Shown here piece after piece: positions 1 through 9,339 of a stretch of 64,000 bases of DNA. The translations under genes were made by a program, and so were the position numbers. Under the pieces are notes generated by a model that saw only the letters and a list, made by a program, of their open reading frames with translations, did no database searches and had not been told where the DNA came from. Source of the stretch: Candidatus Methylomirabilota bacterium (GTDB lineage Bacteria; Methylomirabilota; Methylomirabilia; Rokubacteriales; CSP1-6); the NCBI GenBank assembly GCA_035709005.1, contig DASTFB010000080.1, positions 1 through 64,000 on the forward strand, written 5' to 3'. Each line of letters starts with the position of its first letter. Within the stretch, counting starts at the first letter, position 1.

Positions 1-1413
1 GTGGCCGGTCTTCTTGACGCGGTTGATGGTCTCCCCGACGTGGACCGGGAGGCGGATGGTGCGGCTCTGGTCTGAGATGGCGCGGGTGATGGCCTGCCGG
101 ATCCACCAGGTGGCGTACGTGGAGAACTTGTAGCCGCGCCGATACTCGAACTTGTCGACGGCCTTCATCAAGCCGATATTGCCTTCCTGGATCAGGTCCA
201 GGAACTGCAGCCCGCGATTCGTGTACTTCTTGGCGATGGAGATCACCAGGCGGAGGTTGGCCTCCACCATTTCCTTCTTGGCCTGGGCCGCCTTCTGCTG
301 GCCCTGCTTGATGACCGCCATCACGCGCTTGAGCTCGTCGGCCCGGGCGTTGGCCCGGCCCTCGGCCGCCTTCACCTCCTGCTGGGCCACCCAGATCTGT
401 TGCTGCTTGAGGGTGGAGAATTTCTTGGCCGCCTTGAGGTGGAGGTCGCTGGCGCCGTTGCTCCCGTCGCCGTTGGCGCCGGGCTCGCGGAACGATACGT
501 AGAGCAGGTTCTGCCGTTCCTCCTTGGACTTGGTGGCGCCGTTGGTCCACAGGTCGATGACTCGCTCGGCCCGCTCGATGTCCTCGACCAGGTCGCGGAG
601 CCGTTGCACGAGCCCGCGCCGCGCCGCGTCCGGGTCCTCGCGGTCGATGATCTGGTTACCGATGTTGAGGCGGCGCAGCTTGTCCAGCACCTTGCGCTGC
701 CGGTCGCCCGCCTGGTTCTCCAGGCGTTTCCAGGCGGGATCCTTGCCCCGCCCGCCCCGAGCCTTGCGCGTCGAGCGGCCCGACGACTTGGTCCGCAGCT
801 TCTTGACCTTGGCGATGAGCTCGTCCCGCTCGCGCAGGAGCCGGTCCACGTTGGAGAAGGCCGCGATCACCTGGCGGGTGAGATCGGCCTCCTTCTCCTC
901 GGTGAACTCCTCTTCGTTGACGTCGACGACCTCCTTGACCGAGATGTCGGTGCGGCGCAGCTGCTCCCGCAGCTCGCGGAAGCGCTCCAGGGCGAGGTTC
1001 GTGCTGAGGATGGCGTTGGCGACCTGGTTCTTGCCTTCCTCGATGCGCTTGGCCAGCGCGATCTCGCCCTCGCGCGTGAGCAGGGCGACCCGCCCCATCT
1101 CGCGCAGGTACAGGCGGACCGGGTCCTCGGTGCGGCCGACCGGACCGGGACTGAGGTCGATGTCCGGCCCGTCTTCGTCCGGCTCCTCGGCGGGGACCGC
1201 GCGCTGGATCTCGGAGGGCAGGCGGGCCGCCTTGGCCGAGTCCACCACCTCGATATCCAGGGAGCCGAACATCAGCATGATGTCGTCGAGCTGGTCGAGG
1301 GACACGATGTCGGAGGGCAGGGCGTCGTTCACCTCGTCGTAGGTGAGGAAGCCCTTCTGCTTGCCCATCGAGATCAGCCGATCCAACTCCTCCAGCTTGG
1401 GCTCTTCACTCAT
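1..1413 (-). CDS. rpoD: RNA polymerase primary sigma factor RpoD (3' end beyond window)
   Basis: Housekeeping sigma-70 factor that directs core RNA polymerase to -35/-10 promoters. Read from the ATG at 1413, 471 codons are visible; region 4 and probably part of region 3 lie before base 1. An acidic region 1.1-like start ([13 protein letters not shown]) is followed by region 1.2 ([14 protein letters not shown], near residue 100), a long non-conserved segment and region 2 with the promoter-melting motif [19 protein letters not shown] and then [11 protein letters not shown]. The start overlaps the end of dnaG by 8 bp, giving the order rpsU-mutS2-dnaG-rpoD, which is the classical macromolecular-synthesis operon with mutS2 added. 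Identification is secure; only the C-terminus is unseen. Confidence 0.97.
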   Translation of the reverse strand, partial: MSEEPKLEELDRLISMGKQKGFLTYDEVNDALPSDIVSLDQLDDIMLMFGSLDIEVVDSAKAARLPSEIQRAVPAEEPDEDGPDIDLSPGPVGRTEDPVRLYLREMGRVALLTREGEIALAKRIEEGKNQVANAILSTNLALERFRELREQLRRTDISVKEVVDVNEEEFTEEKEADLTRQVIAAFSNVDRLLRERDELIAKVKKLRTKSSGRSTRKARGGRGKDPAWKRLENQAGDRQRKVLDKLRRLNIGNQIIDREDPDAARRGLVQRLRDLVEDIERAERVIDLWTNGATKSKEERQNLLYVSFREPGANGDGSNGASDLHLKAAKKFSTLKQQQIWVAQQEVKAAEGRANARADELKRVMAVIKQGQQKAAQAKKEMVEANLRLVISIAKKYTNRGLQFLDLIQEGNIGLMKAVDKFEYRRGYKFSTYATWWIRQAITRAISDQSRTIRLPVHVGETINRVKKTGH

Positions 1414-3280
1414 GCGTCTGCGCTCCTTGGGGACCGGCGGTCCCGAGTTCGAGCGACTGGGCGACCCCCCCCGCTAGCTCGTACACGACTTTGCTCTCCT
1501 GGTGCAGGGCGACGAACTCCTCGCGCGGCGTGTCGGCGCCCCCGGCGGCCGTCTGGCCTTCGCTGATGCTGCGGGTGATCTGCCGCTGGCGTCGCAGGCG
1601 ATGCTCCCGCTCCAGGTGCGCCGCGAACTGGTCGATCAGGGCCTGGCTGTCGTCTACGCCATCACGCTCCACGACGAGCAGGGCCGATAACAGATTGGCG
1701 GCGCTCTCGTCGGACAGGTCCGCAAGCAGGGCCTCGGGGGTGGCGTCGGGGCGGCTCTTGAGGGCGGCCACGATCGCCCGCAGGCCGGCGTGTCGCAGGT
1801 CCTCGTCTTCGATGCGGGGCAGCAGGACGGCTCGGGCGCCGAGCGAGCCGAGCAGCAGCGCGATCAGGTCGCGCTCCCGGGCGATGGGCTCGACGGTCGT
1901 GGCGGCGGCTGGCGGCGGCGTCGCCGGCCGCCGGAGCGCCGTCTGGAGCTTCTGCGCCTCGATCCAGAGCTGGGCCGGGTCGACCCCGAGCTTGATTCCG
2001 GCCTCCCGCGACAAGAGGACGGCCTCCTCCGTGTCGGCGACCTTGGCCAGCATGAGCGCGACCCGGGCGAAGGCGTTGGCTCGCGCGCGCGGACCACTGG
2101 CGCCGTCCGGATCAGCGATGGCCCGCTCCAGCGCGTAACCGAGCAGGCTCCGGGCCGACTCCACGCACTCGCGGAACGCCGCGGCGCCGTGCGCGCGCAG
2201 GAAGCTGTCCGGGTCGTAGCCGGTCGGCAGCAGCGCGGCCTTGAGGCGGAACGGGCTGCCGGTCTCCAGGGCGCCGGTACGGGTCACCCCCCAGGCCAGC
2301 CCCGAGCTCGTCGGCTCGAGCAGCTCGGCCGCGCGCTCGGCCGCTTTCTGGCCAGCGGCGTCGGCGTCGAAGAAGGTCACGACCTCTTCGCACAGGCGCC
2401 GCAGGATCCCGAGCTGGGCCGGCGTGAACGCGGTGCCCAGCGCGGCCACGGTCTCGGTGAAGCCGTGCTGATGGGCCATCAGGCAGTCGACGTAGCCCTC
2501 CACCAGCAAGGCGCGATTGCGCTCGCGGATGGAGGCGCGGGCCAGATCGGCGGCGTAGAGGAGATTGCCCTTGGTGTAGATCGGCGTCTCGGGGGAGTTG
2601 AGATACTTCGGGGTCTCGTCACCGAAGGCGCGTCCGCCGAATGCCACCACGCGTCCCTGCGCGTCGCGGATGGCGAAGATCAGGCGCCCCCGGAAACGGT
2701 CGTAGTGGCCGCCGCCGGCCTCGCGCCGTACGGCCAGGCCGGCAGTCTCCAGCGCCTCGGCCGGGACGCCTTCGCCGCGCATGAACCCGAGCAGGTTGTC
2801 CCAGCCCTCGGGGGCGTACCCCAGCCGGAAGCGTCGGGCCACCTCGAGATCGATGCCGCGCTGCTCGAGGTACCGGCGGGCTCGATCGCCGCCCGCTCGG
2901 TGGAGCGCGTCGGCGAAGCACTGGGCGGCCAGCTCCATGACCCGGTAGAGCTCCTCCCGTCCCGAGTCTTGCCGGGCGGTGCGATCCTCGGGCAACGTCA
3001 CCCCGGCCGTCTTGGCGAGCGCGCGGACGGCCTCGGGGAAGGTCAGGCGGTCCATTTTCATGAGGAACCCGAAGACGTCCCCGCCCACGCCACAGCCGAA
3101 GCAGTGAAAGATCCCCCGCTTGGGGTTGACCATGAACGAGGGCGTCTTCTCGGCGTGGAACGGGCACAGCCCCTTCCAGTTGGCGCCCGCCTTGCGCAGG
3201 TTCACGAACCGCCCGGCGAGGTCCACGATGTCGGCGCTGGCGCGGATCTCGTCGAGGAGGGCGGGAGAGTAGCTGGCCAT
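1406..3280 (-). CDS. dnaG: DNA primase DnaG
   Basis: Synthesises RNA primers for lagging-strand replication and works with the DnaB helicase encoded further along this window. The protein is 624 aa, normal for the family. The N-terminal CHC2 zinc finger ([11 protein letters not shown] then FHCFGCG, residues about 40-65) is followed by the TOPRIM catalytic core with [16 protein letters not shown] and the metal-binding [10 protein letters not shown], then a helical C-terminal helicase-binding region that is low in conservation. The frame stays open upstream for 220 codons, but the start chosen is [15 protein letters not shown], which matches the usual DnaG N-terminus; its ATG shares one base with the mutS2 stop (TGATG), suggesting translational coupling. 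Confidence 0.96.
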   Translation of the reverse strand: MASYSPALLDEIRASADIVDLAGRFVNLRKAGANWKGLCPFHAEKTPSFMVNPKRGIFHCFGCGVGGDVFGFLMKMDRLTFPEAVRALAKTAGVTLPEDRTARQDSGREELYRVMELAAQCFADALHRAGGDRARRYLEQRGIDLEVARRFRLGYAPEGWDNLLGFMRGEGVPAEALETAGLAVRREAGGGHYDRFRGRLIFAIRDAQGRVVAFGGRAFGDETPKYLNSPETPIYTKGNLLYAADLARASIRERNRALLVEGYVDCLMAHQHGFTETVAALGTAFTPAQLGILRRLCEEVVTFFDADAAGQKAAERAAELLEPTSSGLAWGVTRTGALETGSPFRLKAALLPTGYDPDSFLRAHGAAAFRECVESARSLLGYALERAIADPDGASGPRARANAFARVALMLAKVADTEEAVLLSREAGIKLGVDPAQLWIEAQKLQTALRRPATPPPAAATTVEPIARERDLIALLLGSLGARAVLLPRIEDEDLRHAGLRAIVAALKSRPDATPEALLADLSDESAANLLSALLVVERDGVDDSQALIDQFAAHLEREHRLRRQRQITRSISEGQTAAGGADTPREEFVALHQESKVVYELAGGVAQSLELGTAGPQGAQTHE

Positions 3281-5742
3281 CAATTGATCCTGAGAGTAGC
3301 GACGGTGGCGCCGGCCCCGCCCTCCGCGGGTTCCCCGTCTCGATACGACTCCACCAGCGGATGGGCGGCCAGCAGGTCGCGGACGCTCTTGCGCAGGGCT
3401 CCGGTGCCCTTGCCGTGTACGAGGCGCACGGTCGGCAGGCCGGCCATGAAGGCGTCGTCCAGATATTGCTCCACGAGGTCGCGCGCCTCGTCCGTCCTCT
3501 TGCCGATCAGCATCAGCTCGGTCGCGACTGCGCGCGCCGGGGGGGTGGCGACCCCCCTCGGGACCACGAGGTTGGCGGCGTCGGCTGCGTTGCGCGTTTC
3601 CATCGATCCGTGGGGGCGATTGGGGCGAGGGAAACGGGTCCCAAGTGGGGTCGCCACCCCCCCGGCGCTCCCGGTTGCGGTCGTCCCGACGCTGAGCGGA
3701 CGAAGGGCGGTGAGGGGGACGCGGATGGTGATCGCGCCGCTTCGGACGGTCGCCATGTCGCCGGCGACGGCGACCAGCTCGCCTTTGAGGCCGAGATGGT
3801 CGGCGGCGACGGCTGCACCAGGCTCGAGCGAGGCGCCGGTGTCGGCGGGAGCCGGCGGGTCGGGCATGGCCTTGACCGTGGCCTCGCGCAGGCGCCGGCG
3901 GCTGGCGTCCAGGTCGCGCCGTGAGCGCTCGGAGCGCTTGAGCCGTTCCCATTCAGCGCTGATGGCCCGACGGATGTCTCCGAGCAACCGGCTCGCCTCC
4001 TCCTTGGCCCGAGCGACGGTATCCCGCGCCTTGCGCTCGGCGGCGGCCTCGGCGTCGCGGGCGGCGGCCAACCGGGCGGCCGTTTCCTGCTCGCGACGTT
4101 CGATGGCGATCACCCGCTCGGCCTCGCACCGAGTGTACTCGTCCAGCCAGCGGAGCAGCTCGCTCAGCCGCGTGGCGTGCAGCGAGCGGTGGCTCTCGGC
4201 CCGGGCGATCAGCTCGGGGGCCAGGCCGAGGCGGGCCGCGATGGTCAACGCCAGGCTCTGTCCCGGGCGGTCGTAGCGGAGACGAAACGTGGGGGCCAGG
4301 GACGCGGCGTCGAACTCGACGGAGGCATTCCGCGCACGGGGATGAGTGCTGGCGAACGCCTTGAGGGGCTCCAGGTGGGTGGTGGCCATGACGAGCGCTC
4401 CGCGCTCGACCAGGGATTCCAGAATCGCCTCGGCCAGGGCCGCCCCCTCGTCCGGGTCGGTGCCTGCTCCCAGCTCATCCAGCAGGACGAGCGAGCTCTC
4501 ATCCGCCTCGGCCAGGATTTCCCGGACCTGCTTGACGAAGGCGGAGAACGTCGACAGGTTCTCGGCCACGCTCTGATCGTCCCCGATGATCGCGTGCAGC
4601 CGCGTGAAGACCGGCAGGCAGGAGCCGTCCTCGGCGGGGATGTGGCAACCGCTCTGGGCCATCAGCGCGTGCAACGCCAACGTCTTGAGGGCGATGGTCT
4701 TGCCGCCGGCGTTGGGTCCGGTGATCACGACGACGGGGCGGTCAGGGGTGAGCTCGAGGTCGGCGGGCACGACGGGGCGGTCGGGATGCTCCCAGCTCTG
4801 GGCCAGGAGCAGCGGATGTCGGGCCCCCTTGATGTGGACCCGGCGCTCCCCGCTGACGCGCGGCATGGTGGCGCCCATCCGATCGGCGAGGCGGGCGCGG
4901 GCGAACACGAGATCCAGTCTGGCGACCGTCTGGACCAGCTGCTCGAGGTCGTCCAGTCGCGCGCGGACCGCATCGGTGAGCTCGGCCAGGATGCGAGCCG
5001 TCTCCGCTTCTTCGTCCCGGGCGAGCTGGACGAGGTCGTTGTTGGACTCCACGACGTCCCCGGGTTCCATGAATACCGTCTGCCCGCTCTGGGAACGGTC
5101 GTGGACGATGCCGTGAACGCGGCCCCGGGCCTCGGCTCGAACCGGCAGCACGTAGCGGCCGTGACGCACCGTGACAAAGCGGTCGGCATAGAGCCGCTCG
5201 GCATCCGGCCCGGCCAGCATGCGCTCGAGCTCACCGAGCAGCCGCTGGCGTCGATCGCGAATCTCCCGCCGCACCTGACCGAGCCTGGGGCTGGCACCGT
5301 CGTTGACGCCGCCATCGTCATCCAGGGCCCGCTGCAGCTGGCCATGGAGCGGCCCCGTGGCGGGCAGGGAGGTGGCGAGCGCCGCTAGCTCGGGGGCGAG
5401 GGTCCCGGTGGTCCGTCCCCAGGCGACCAGTCGGGGGCCGGCCTCCAGGGTCATGCGCAGGCTGACCAGCTCGAGGCCCTCCAGGATGCTGCCGGGGATC
5501 CGGCAACGCTCCAGGGTCTGGCGGACATCGGGGACCGTATCGAGGGGAGGGGAGCCGGTCAGGGGCAGGACGCGACGAGCCTGGGCAGTAGACTCGAGCT
5601 CGGCTTGCACGGCGGGCGCATCGAAGAGTGGCGAGAGGGACCCGGCCAGGTCCCGCCCCATGAACGTCAGCGCCTCACTGGCGAGCAAGGCGCCCACGGC
5701 TTCCCATTCGATGCCCCGGCTCCAGATGCAGCCCGCCTCCAT
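3280..5742 (-). CDS. mutS2: MutS2 family ATPase/endonuclease with an in-frame repeat insertion
   Basis: MutS2 suppresses recombination and, in other bacteria, rescues collided ribosomes through its Smr nuclease. The 820-aa product has the MutS core and clamp helices, the ABC ATPase with Walker A GPNAGGKT (about residue 340) and Walker B LVLLDELGAGTDPDEG, a long charged coiled coil, a KOW-like segment and a C-terminal Smr domain with LVHGKGTGALR. About 43 residues between the KOW-like part and Smr (roughly 692-735) are encoded by a palindromic repeat at 3539-3663 and have no counterpart that I know in the family. The start at 5742 has GAGGCGAGA upstream; a GTG at 5778 would add 12 residues but has no Shine-Dalgarno sequence. 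Confidence 0.93.
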   Translation of the reverse strand: MEAGCIWSRGIEWEAVGALLASEALTFMGRDLAGSLSPLFDAPAVQAELESTAQARRVLPLTGSPPLDTVPDVRQTLERCRIPGSILEGLELVSLRMTLEAGPRLVAWGRTTGTLAPELAALATSLPATGPLHGQLQRALDDDGGVNDGASPRLGQVRREIRDRRQRLLGELERMLAGPDAERLYADRFVTVRHGRYVLPVRAEARGRVHGIVHDRSQSGQTVFMEPGDVVESNNDLVQLARDEEAETARILAELTDAVRARLDDLEQLVQTVARLDLVFARARLADRMGATMPRVSGERRVHIKGARHPLLLAQSWEHPDRPVVPADLELTPDRPVVVITGPNAGGKTIALKTLALHALMAQSGCHIPAEDGSCLPVFTRLHAIIGDDQSVAENLSTFSAFVKQVREILAEADESSLVLLDELGAGTDPDEGAALAEAILESLVERGALVMATTHLEPLKAFASTHPRARNASVEFDAASLAPTFRLRYDRPGQSLALTIAARLGLAPELIARAESHRSLHATRLSELLRWLDEYTRCEAERVIAIERREQETAARLAAARDAEAAAERKARDTVARAKEEASRLLGDIRRAISAEWERLKRSERSRRDLDASRRRLREATVKAMPDPPAPADTGASLEPGAAVAADHLGLKGELVAVAGDMATVRSGAITIRVPLTALRPLSVGTTATGSAGGVATPLGTRFPRPNRPHGSMETRNAADAANLVVPRGVATPPARAVATELMLIGKRTDEARDLVEQYLDDAFMAGLPTVRLVHGKGTGALRKSVRDLLAAHPLVESYRDGEPAEGGAGATVATLRIN
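3539..3663. repeat. Palindromic repeat element, copy 1 (inside mutS2)
   Basis: The 125-bp segment is bounded by perfect 17-bp inverted repeats (GGGGGGGTGGCGACCCC at 3539-3555 and its complement at 3647-3663). It contains TCCATCGAT and GAGGGAAACGGGTC, both found in the same order and spacing range in the intergenic copy at 42390-42503. It keeps the mutS2 reading frame open and adds about 43 residues. Confidence 0.8.
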
Positions 5743-5815
5743 CGCGTCTCGCCTCGTTCGCTTACCGCCCGAAGCCACGGGAGTGCCGGCGTCTGAGTCG
5801 GCGGTGCTGCCGGGT

Positions 5816-6010
5816 TTAATCGTTCAGCCGCTCGCGGCGCTTGGCCTTCTTGCGTGCAGCGAGCGCCTTGCGCTTCCGCCGGACGCTCGGCTTTTCATAG
5901 TGCTGCCGCTTCTTGAATTCGGACAGGAGCCCGGCCTTCTCACACTGCTTCTTGAAGCGCTTGAGAGCGCTCTCGAAGGACTCGTCGGGCTCGACGATCA
6001 CCTTGGTCAC
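5816..6010 (-). CDS. rpsU: Small ribosomal subunit protein bS21
   Basis: Small basic 30S protein that helps base-pairing of mRNA with the 16S 3' end. From the GTG at 6010 the product is 64 aa ([19 protein letters not shown]...), containing the family signature [12 protein letters not shown] and ending in a lysine/arginine-rich tail. The frame continues 10 codons upstream, but the GTG has GGGGGGAG a few bases before it and gives the standard N-terminus TKVIV. It is the first gene of the rpsU-mutS2-dnaG-rpoD series, 73 bp from mutS2. Confidence 0.95.
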   Translation of the reverse strand: MTKVIVEPDESFESALKRFKKQCEKAGLLSEFKKRQHYEKPSVRRKRKALAARKKAKRRERLND

Positions 6011-6085
6011 TCGACTCCCCCCCTCCGCGACGGCGACCACCAGCTGGCTAAACGAAAACTATATACCATCGGTCGCCCCCACGCG

Positions 6086-6622
6086 CTACTTCAAGGAAGC
6101 CGTGATCAGCTCCAGGACCCGCTCGGCGGCGAGCCTCTCGGCCTCGGCCACCACGGGGAGCTCGTCCGGCTGGAACGCCTCCAGCACATGATCGGGGATG
6201 GCCTCCTTGCGCTCGGGCCGGCCCACGCCGACCTTCACCCGCCGGACGTTCTCCGTGCCGAGCGCCTCGAGGACGGACCGCACGCCGTTGTGGCCGCCGT
6301 GACTGCCCTTGAGGCGGACGCGGACGGTCCCCATGGGCAGGTCGATATCGTCGTAGACGAGGATGAGGTCGCCGGCGTCGGCCCCGTGACGGCGAAGCGC
6401 CGCGGCCACGACCGGCCCGCTCAGGTTCATGAAGGTTTGGGGCTTGACCAGGGTGACCGGCTCGCCACGCCACTGGCCCCGGGCGATCAGCGTCGGGCCC
6501 TCCCGGCGCCAGGCCCGTCGAAACTGCTGGGCCAGCAGGTCGAGCACGCGGTGGCCGACGTTGTGTCGCGTGGCCCGGTACTCGGGACCCGGGTTCCCCA
6601 GACCGACGACCACGACGCCCAC
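6086..6622 (-). CDS. pth: Peptidyl-tRNA hydrolase
   Basis: Cleaves peptidyl-tRNA released by stalled or drop-off translation, recycling tRNA. The protein is 178 aa, slightly short but complete. Family motifs are all present: GLGNPGPEY near the start, RHNVGH with the catalytic histidine (about residue 20), FMNLSG with the substrate-binding asparagine (about 66), DDIDLP with the catalytic-pair aspartate (about 92) and GGHNGVRS (about 110). It lies 15 bp after rplY in the ispE-tRNA-prs-rplY-pth order, so it is probably cotranscribed with those genes. Confidence 0.97.
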   Translation of the reverse strand: MGVVVVGLGNPGPEYRATRHNVGHRVLDLLAQQFRRAWRREGPTLIARGQWRGEPVTLVKPQTFMNLSGPVVAAALRRHGADAGDLILVYDDIDLPMGTVRVRLKGSHGGHNGVRSVLEALGTENVRRVKVGVGRPERKEAIPDHVLEAFQPDELPVVAEAERLAAERVLELITASLK

Positions 6623-6637
6623 CGCTGGCGCGAGCGC

Positions 6638-7306
6638 CTACTTCTTGGCCTTCTCGGCCGGCTCTTCCTCCTTCGGTTTGCGCTCGGTCAGGACCTCGGG
6701 CTCCGCCGTCACCGCCGGCGCCGCCACCTCCGCCACGACCTCTTCCGCCATCGGCGGGGATACCGTCACCACGGCCTGGTCGGGGGCGTTCAGCAGGCGG
6801 ACCCCCTCCGGCGCCTGGAGGTCGCCCACGGTCAGCACGTCGCCGATCATGAGCGCCGACACATCCGCGTCGATCCGCTGGGGGATCATGGTCGGCAGGC
6901 AAGAGACCTCGAGCTCGTGCAGCACGATGTTCAGGATGCCCTTCTGATCCTTGACGCCGGCTGCCTCCCCCACCGGGTGGACGGCGACCCGCACCGTGAT
7001 GGCCCGGTCGGCCCGCACTTCCTGCAGGTCGACATGGAGCAGCCCCTCGCTCACGGGGTCGAACTGCATATCCCGGATGATGGCCATCCGGGTCCCGGCC
7101 TCGCCCTCGAAGCTCAGCGTCAGCAGCTGGGTGGACCCCTGATGCCCCTGGATGATGCGCAGCACGGCCCGGGGATCGACGGTGACGGCTTCCGGCTGGG
7201 CTCCCCCGTAGAGGACGGCTGGAATGACACCGCTCCGCCGTAGCTGCTTGGCCCGCTGCTTGCCGGTGCCTTCCCGGCGTCGGATCGTGAGCACTTGCGT
7301 CGGCAT
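6638..7306 (-). CDS. rplY: Large ribosomal subunit protein bL25, long CTC/TL5 form
   Basis: 5S rRNA-binding protein of the 50S subunit, often linked to general stress in the CTC form. The 222-aa product has the N-terminal L25 beta-barrel (RREGTGKQRAKQLRRSGVIPAVLYGG), the TL5 C-terminal domain (PTMIPQRIDADVSALMIGD) and a variable tail rich in Glu, Lys and Ala that is probably disordered. The ATG at 7306 is preceded by GAAGGAG at good spacing. It follows prs by 11 bp, a common linkage. Confidence 0.95.
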   Translation of the reverse strand: MPTQVLTIRRREGTGKQRAKQLRRSGVIPAVLYGGAQPEAVTVDPRAVLRIIQGHQGSTQLLTLSFEGEAGTRMAIIRDMQFDPVSEGLLHVDLQEVRADRAITVRVAVHPVGEAAGVKDQKGILNIVLHELEVSCLPTMIPQRIDADVSALMIGDVLTVGDLQAPEGVRLLNAPDQAVVTVSPPMAEEVVAEVAAPAVTAEPEVLTERKPKEEEPAEKAKK

Positions 7307-7317
7307 GAATCGCTCCT

Positions 7318-8256
7318 TCAGATGAACAGGGTCGACACAGATTCCTCGTCGTGGATGCGACGAATGGCCTCGCCCAGGATGGGGGCCACCGTGAGCACGG
7401 TCAGGTGCGGCAGTCGCTTGTGCTCGGGGACGGGGATCGAGTTGGTGACCACGACCTCCTCGAGCGGCGCGGCCTGGAGGCGATCGAGCGCGGGGCCCGA
7501 GAGCACCGCGTGGACTCCGCAGGCGAGGATGCGCCGGGCCCCCTCGCGCTCCAGCGCGCCCACCGCCTGGGTCAGGGTGCCCGCCGTGTCGATCATGTCG
7601 TCGATGACGACCGTGTCCTTGTCGCGCACATCGCCGATGAGGTACATGGCGATGGCCTGATTGGGCCCCTCGCGCCGCTTGTCGATGATGGCGAGCCCGG
7701 CCCGCAGGCGCTTGGCGATGGCCCGGGCCCGCTCGACCCCGCCGGCGTCGGGCGACACGATGACCGCGTCGCGAAGATCCTTCTTGCCGAGGTAGTCGAC
7801 GATGACCGGTGCCGCGAACAGGTGATCGACCGGGATGTTGAAGAAGCCCTGGATCTGTCCGGCATGGAGGTCGAGAGCCAGCACCCGGTCCACCCCGGCG
7901 GCCGTGAGCAGGTCGGCGACCAGCTTGGCCGTGATGGGCACCCGGGGCTGCACCTTGCGATCCTGTCGCCCGTAGCCGTAGTAGGGCAGCACGGCCGTAA
8001 TGCGCCGGGCCGAGGCCCGCTTGAGCGCGTCGATCAACACCAGGAGCTCCATCAGGTTGTCGTTCACGGGCGGGCACGTGGGCTGTACGACGAACACGTC
8101 GGTGCCCCGGACGTTCTCGTTGACCTGCACGAAGACCTCGCCGTCGGAAAACCGGGAGACCTCCACATCGCCCAGCGGCAGATGCAGATAGCGGGCGATC
8201 TCCTGGGCCAGAGAGGGATTGGCGTTGCCTGTGAACAGCTTGAGGTCGTAGGTCAT
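7318..8256 (-). CDS. prs: Ribose-phosphate pyrophosphokinase
   Basis: Makes PRPP from ribose-5-phosphate and ATP for nucleotide, histidine and NAD synthesis. The 312-aa protein has ATP-binding and flexible-loop residues (FSDGEVFVQVNENVRG, LPYYGYGRQDRK), the metal-binding histidine region LDLHAGQIQGFF and the PRPP-binding loop VVIDDMIDTAGTLTQA. The frame reads upstream through the tRNA, but the ATG at 8256 (MTYDLKLFTGNANPSLAQ) is the normal start. It lies 19 bp downstream of the tRNA-Gln 3' end. Confidence 0.97.
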   Translation of the reverse strand: MTYDLKLFTGNANPSLAQEIARYLHLPLGDVEVSRFSDGEVFVQVNENVRGTDVFVVQPTCPPVNDNLMELLVLIDALKRASARRITAVLPYYGYGRQDRKVQPRVPITAKLVADLLTAAGVDRVLALDLHAGQIQGFFNIPVDHLFAAPVIVDYLGKKDLRDAVIVSPDAGGVERARAIAKRLRAGLAIIDKRREGPNQAIAMYLIGDVRDKDTVVIDDMIDTAGTLTQAVGALEREGARRILACGVHAVLSGPALDRLQAAPLEEVVVTNSIPVPEHKRLPHLTVLTVAPILGEAIRRIHDEESVSTLFI

Positions 8257-8275
8257 CGCGTCTCTCGCTTGGCGT

Positions 8276-8350
8276 TGGTTGGGGCGGGAGGATTCGAACC
8301 TCCGTATACGGGATCCAAAGTCCCGCGCCTTACCGCTTGGCCACGCCCCA
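8276..8350 (-). tRNA. tRNA-Gln (anticodon UUG)
   Basis: The minus strand from 8350 folds into a full cloverleaf. The 7-bp acceptor stem is TGGGGCG paired with CGCCCCA. The anticodon arm is CGGGA-CTTTGGA-TCCCG with UUG at positions 34-36, and the T arm is GGAGGTTCGAATCCTCC. Discriminator A and an encoded CCA (8278-8276) follow. The weak U1-A72 pair is typical of tRNA-Gln. It sits between ispE and prs, a position conserved in several proteobacterial lineages. Confidence 0.95.
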
Positions 8351-8365
8351 GCATCCCGTCCGCCC

Positions 8366-9286
8366 TCATCGTGCACCGCTCCGTATCTGGACTGCCGGCC
8401 CCCGTGTCGTCCGCACCGCCCAGCACGCCCAGGACGGCCGGGTCACGCGCGCCCGAATCTGGCGGGCATGCTCGTACGAGCGCGCCACCCCGAACACCGT
8501 CGGTCCACTGCCCGACATGGCCGCGCCCAGCGCCCCGGCCGCGAGCAGCGCCGCCCGCATGCGCCCGATCTCGGGGGCGCAGGGGGCCACCGCCGCCTCG
8601 AGCCCATTGTAAAGGCTCGCGGCCACCCGGGTCGCGCGGCGACTGCCCAGCGCCAGCACCATCACCCGGGCTCGATGGCCGTCCGAGTAAATCGCCGGCG
8701 TGACGCGGCCATAGACCTCGGCGGTGCTCGAGCCGTGTCGGGGATTGACGAGCACGAGGCCCAATCCCCCGGTCGCGACCGGCGCGAGGACCTCGCCCCG
8801 TCCGGTGGCCAGCGCCCCGCCGCCCTGCAGAAAGAACGGGACGTCCATGCCCAGACCGACGGCGACTTCTTCGAGCCTGGCCCGGGGCCAGCGCAGACCC
8901 CACAGGCGGTTCAGCCCGACCAGCACCGCCGCCGCGTCGGCCGATCCCCCACCCAGCCCGGCCGCCACCGGGATTCGCTTGTCCAGCGCCACGCGCACAC
9001 CCCGGTCGATGCCCGCGGCGGCTCGCAGGGCCAGGGCGGCCCGCACAGCGAGATTCGTGGCGTCTGCCGGCACGCTTGCACCGCTCACGCGCAAGTCGAC
9101 GGCGTCGGACTCCTCGAGGGTCAGCCGGTCGGTCAGGTCGACGGTCTGCATGACCGTCGCGATCTCGTGGTAGCCGTCGTCACGCTTGCCCAGGACCTCC
9201 AGGACCAGGTTCACCTTGGCTGCGGCGCTGAGCACATAACGGCGACCGCCTCCCGACCCCTTCGACAAGGCAGCCGAGCGTACCAC
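8366..9286 (-). CDS. ispE: 4-diphosphocytidyl-2-C-methyl-D-erythritol kinase
   Basis: Phosphorylates CDP-ME in the MEP isoprenoid pathway. The product of up to 306 aa is a GHMP kinase: N-terminal AAAKVNLVLEVLGKRDDGYHEI, the ATP loop PVAAGLGGGSADAAAVL (about residues 106-122) and the C-terminal AMSGSGPTVFGV. The 5' end is uncertain: a GTG at 9286 gives about 18 residues before the conserved start, and GTG at the YVLSAAAKVNL position is an alternative. It ends 16 bp from the tRNA-Gln. Confidence 0.95.
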   Translation of the reverse strand: MVRSAALSKGSGGGRRYVLSAAAKVNLVLEVLGKRDDGYHEIATVMQTVDLTDRLTLEESDAVDLRVSGASVPADATNLAVRAALALRAAAGIDRGVRVALDKRIPVAAGLGGGSADAAAVLVGLNRLWGLRWPRARLEEVAVGLGMDVPFFLQGGGALATGRGEVLAPVATGGLGLVLVNPRHGSSTAEVYGRVTPAIYSDGHRARVMVLALGSRRATRVAASLYNGLEAAVAPCAPEIGRMRAALLAAGALGAAMSGSGPTVFGVARSYEHARQIRARVTRPSWACWAVRTTRGPAVQIRSGAR

Positions 9287-9339
9287 GCACCCCCGGTAGC
9301 GTCAACGTAAGCGCCCGATTTCTCGAAGGTCTGGAACGG

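Noticed and set aside
400-1566. Long plus-strand frames opposite rpoD, dnaG and mutS2
   Set aside because: They are antisense to well-identified genes, rich in Arg/Ala/Gly/Pro, and carry no family motif; such frames are expected at this GC content.
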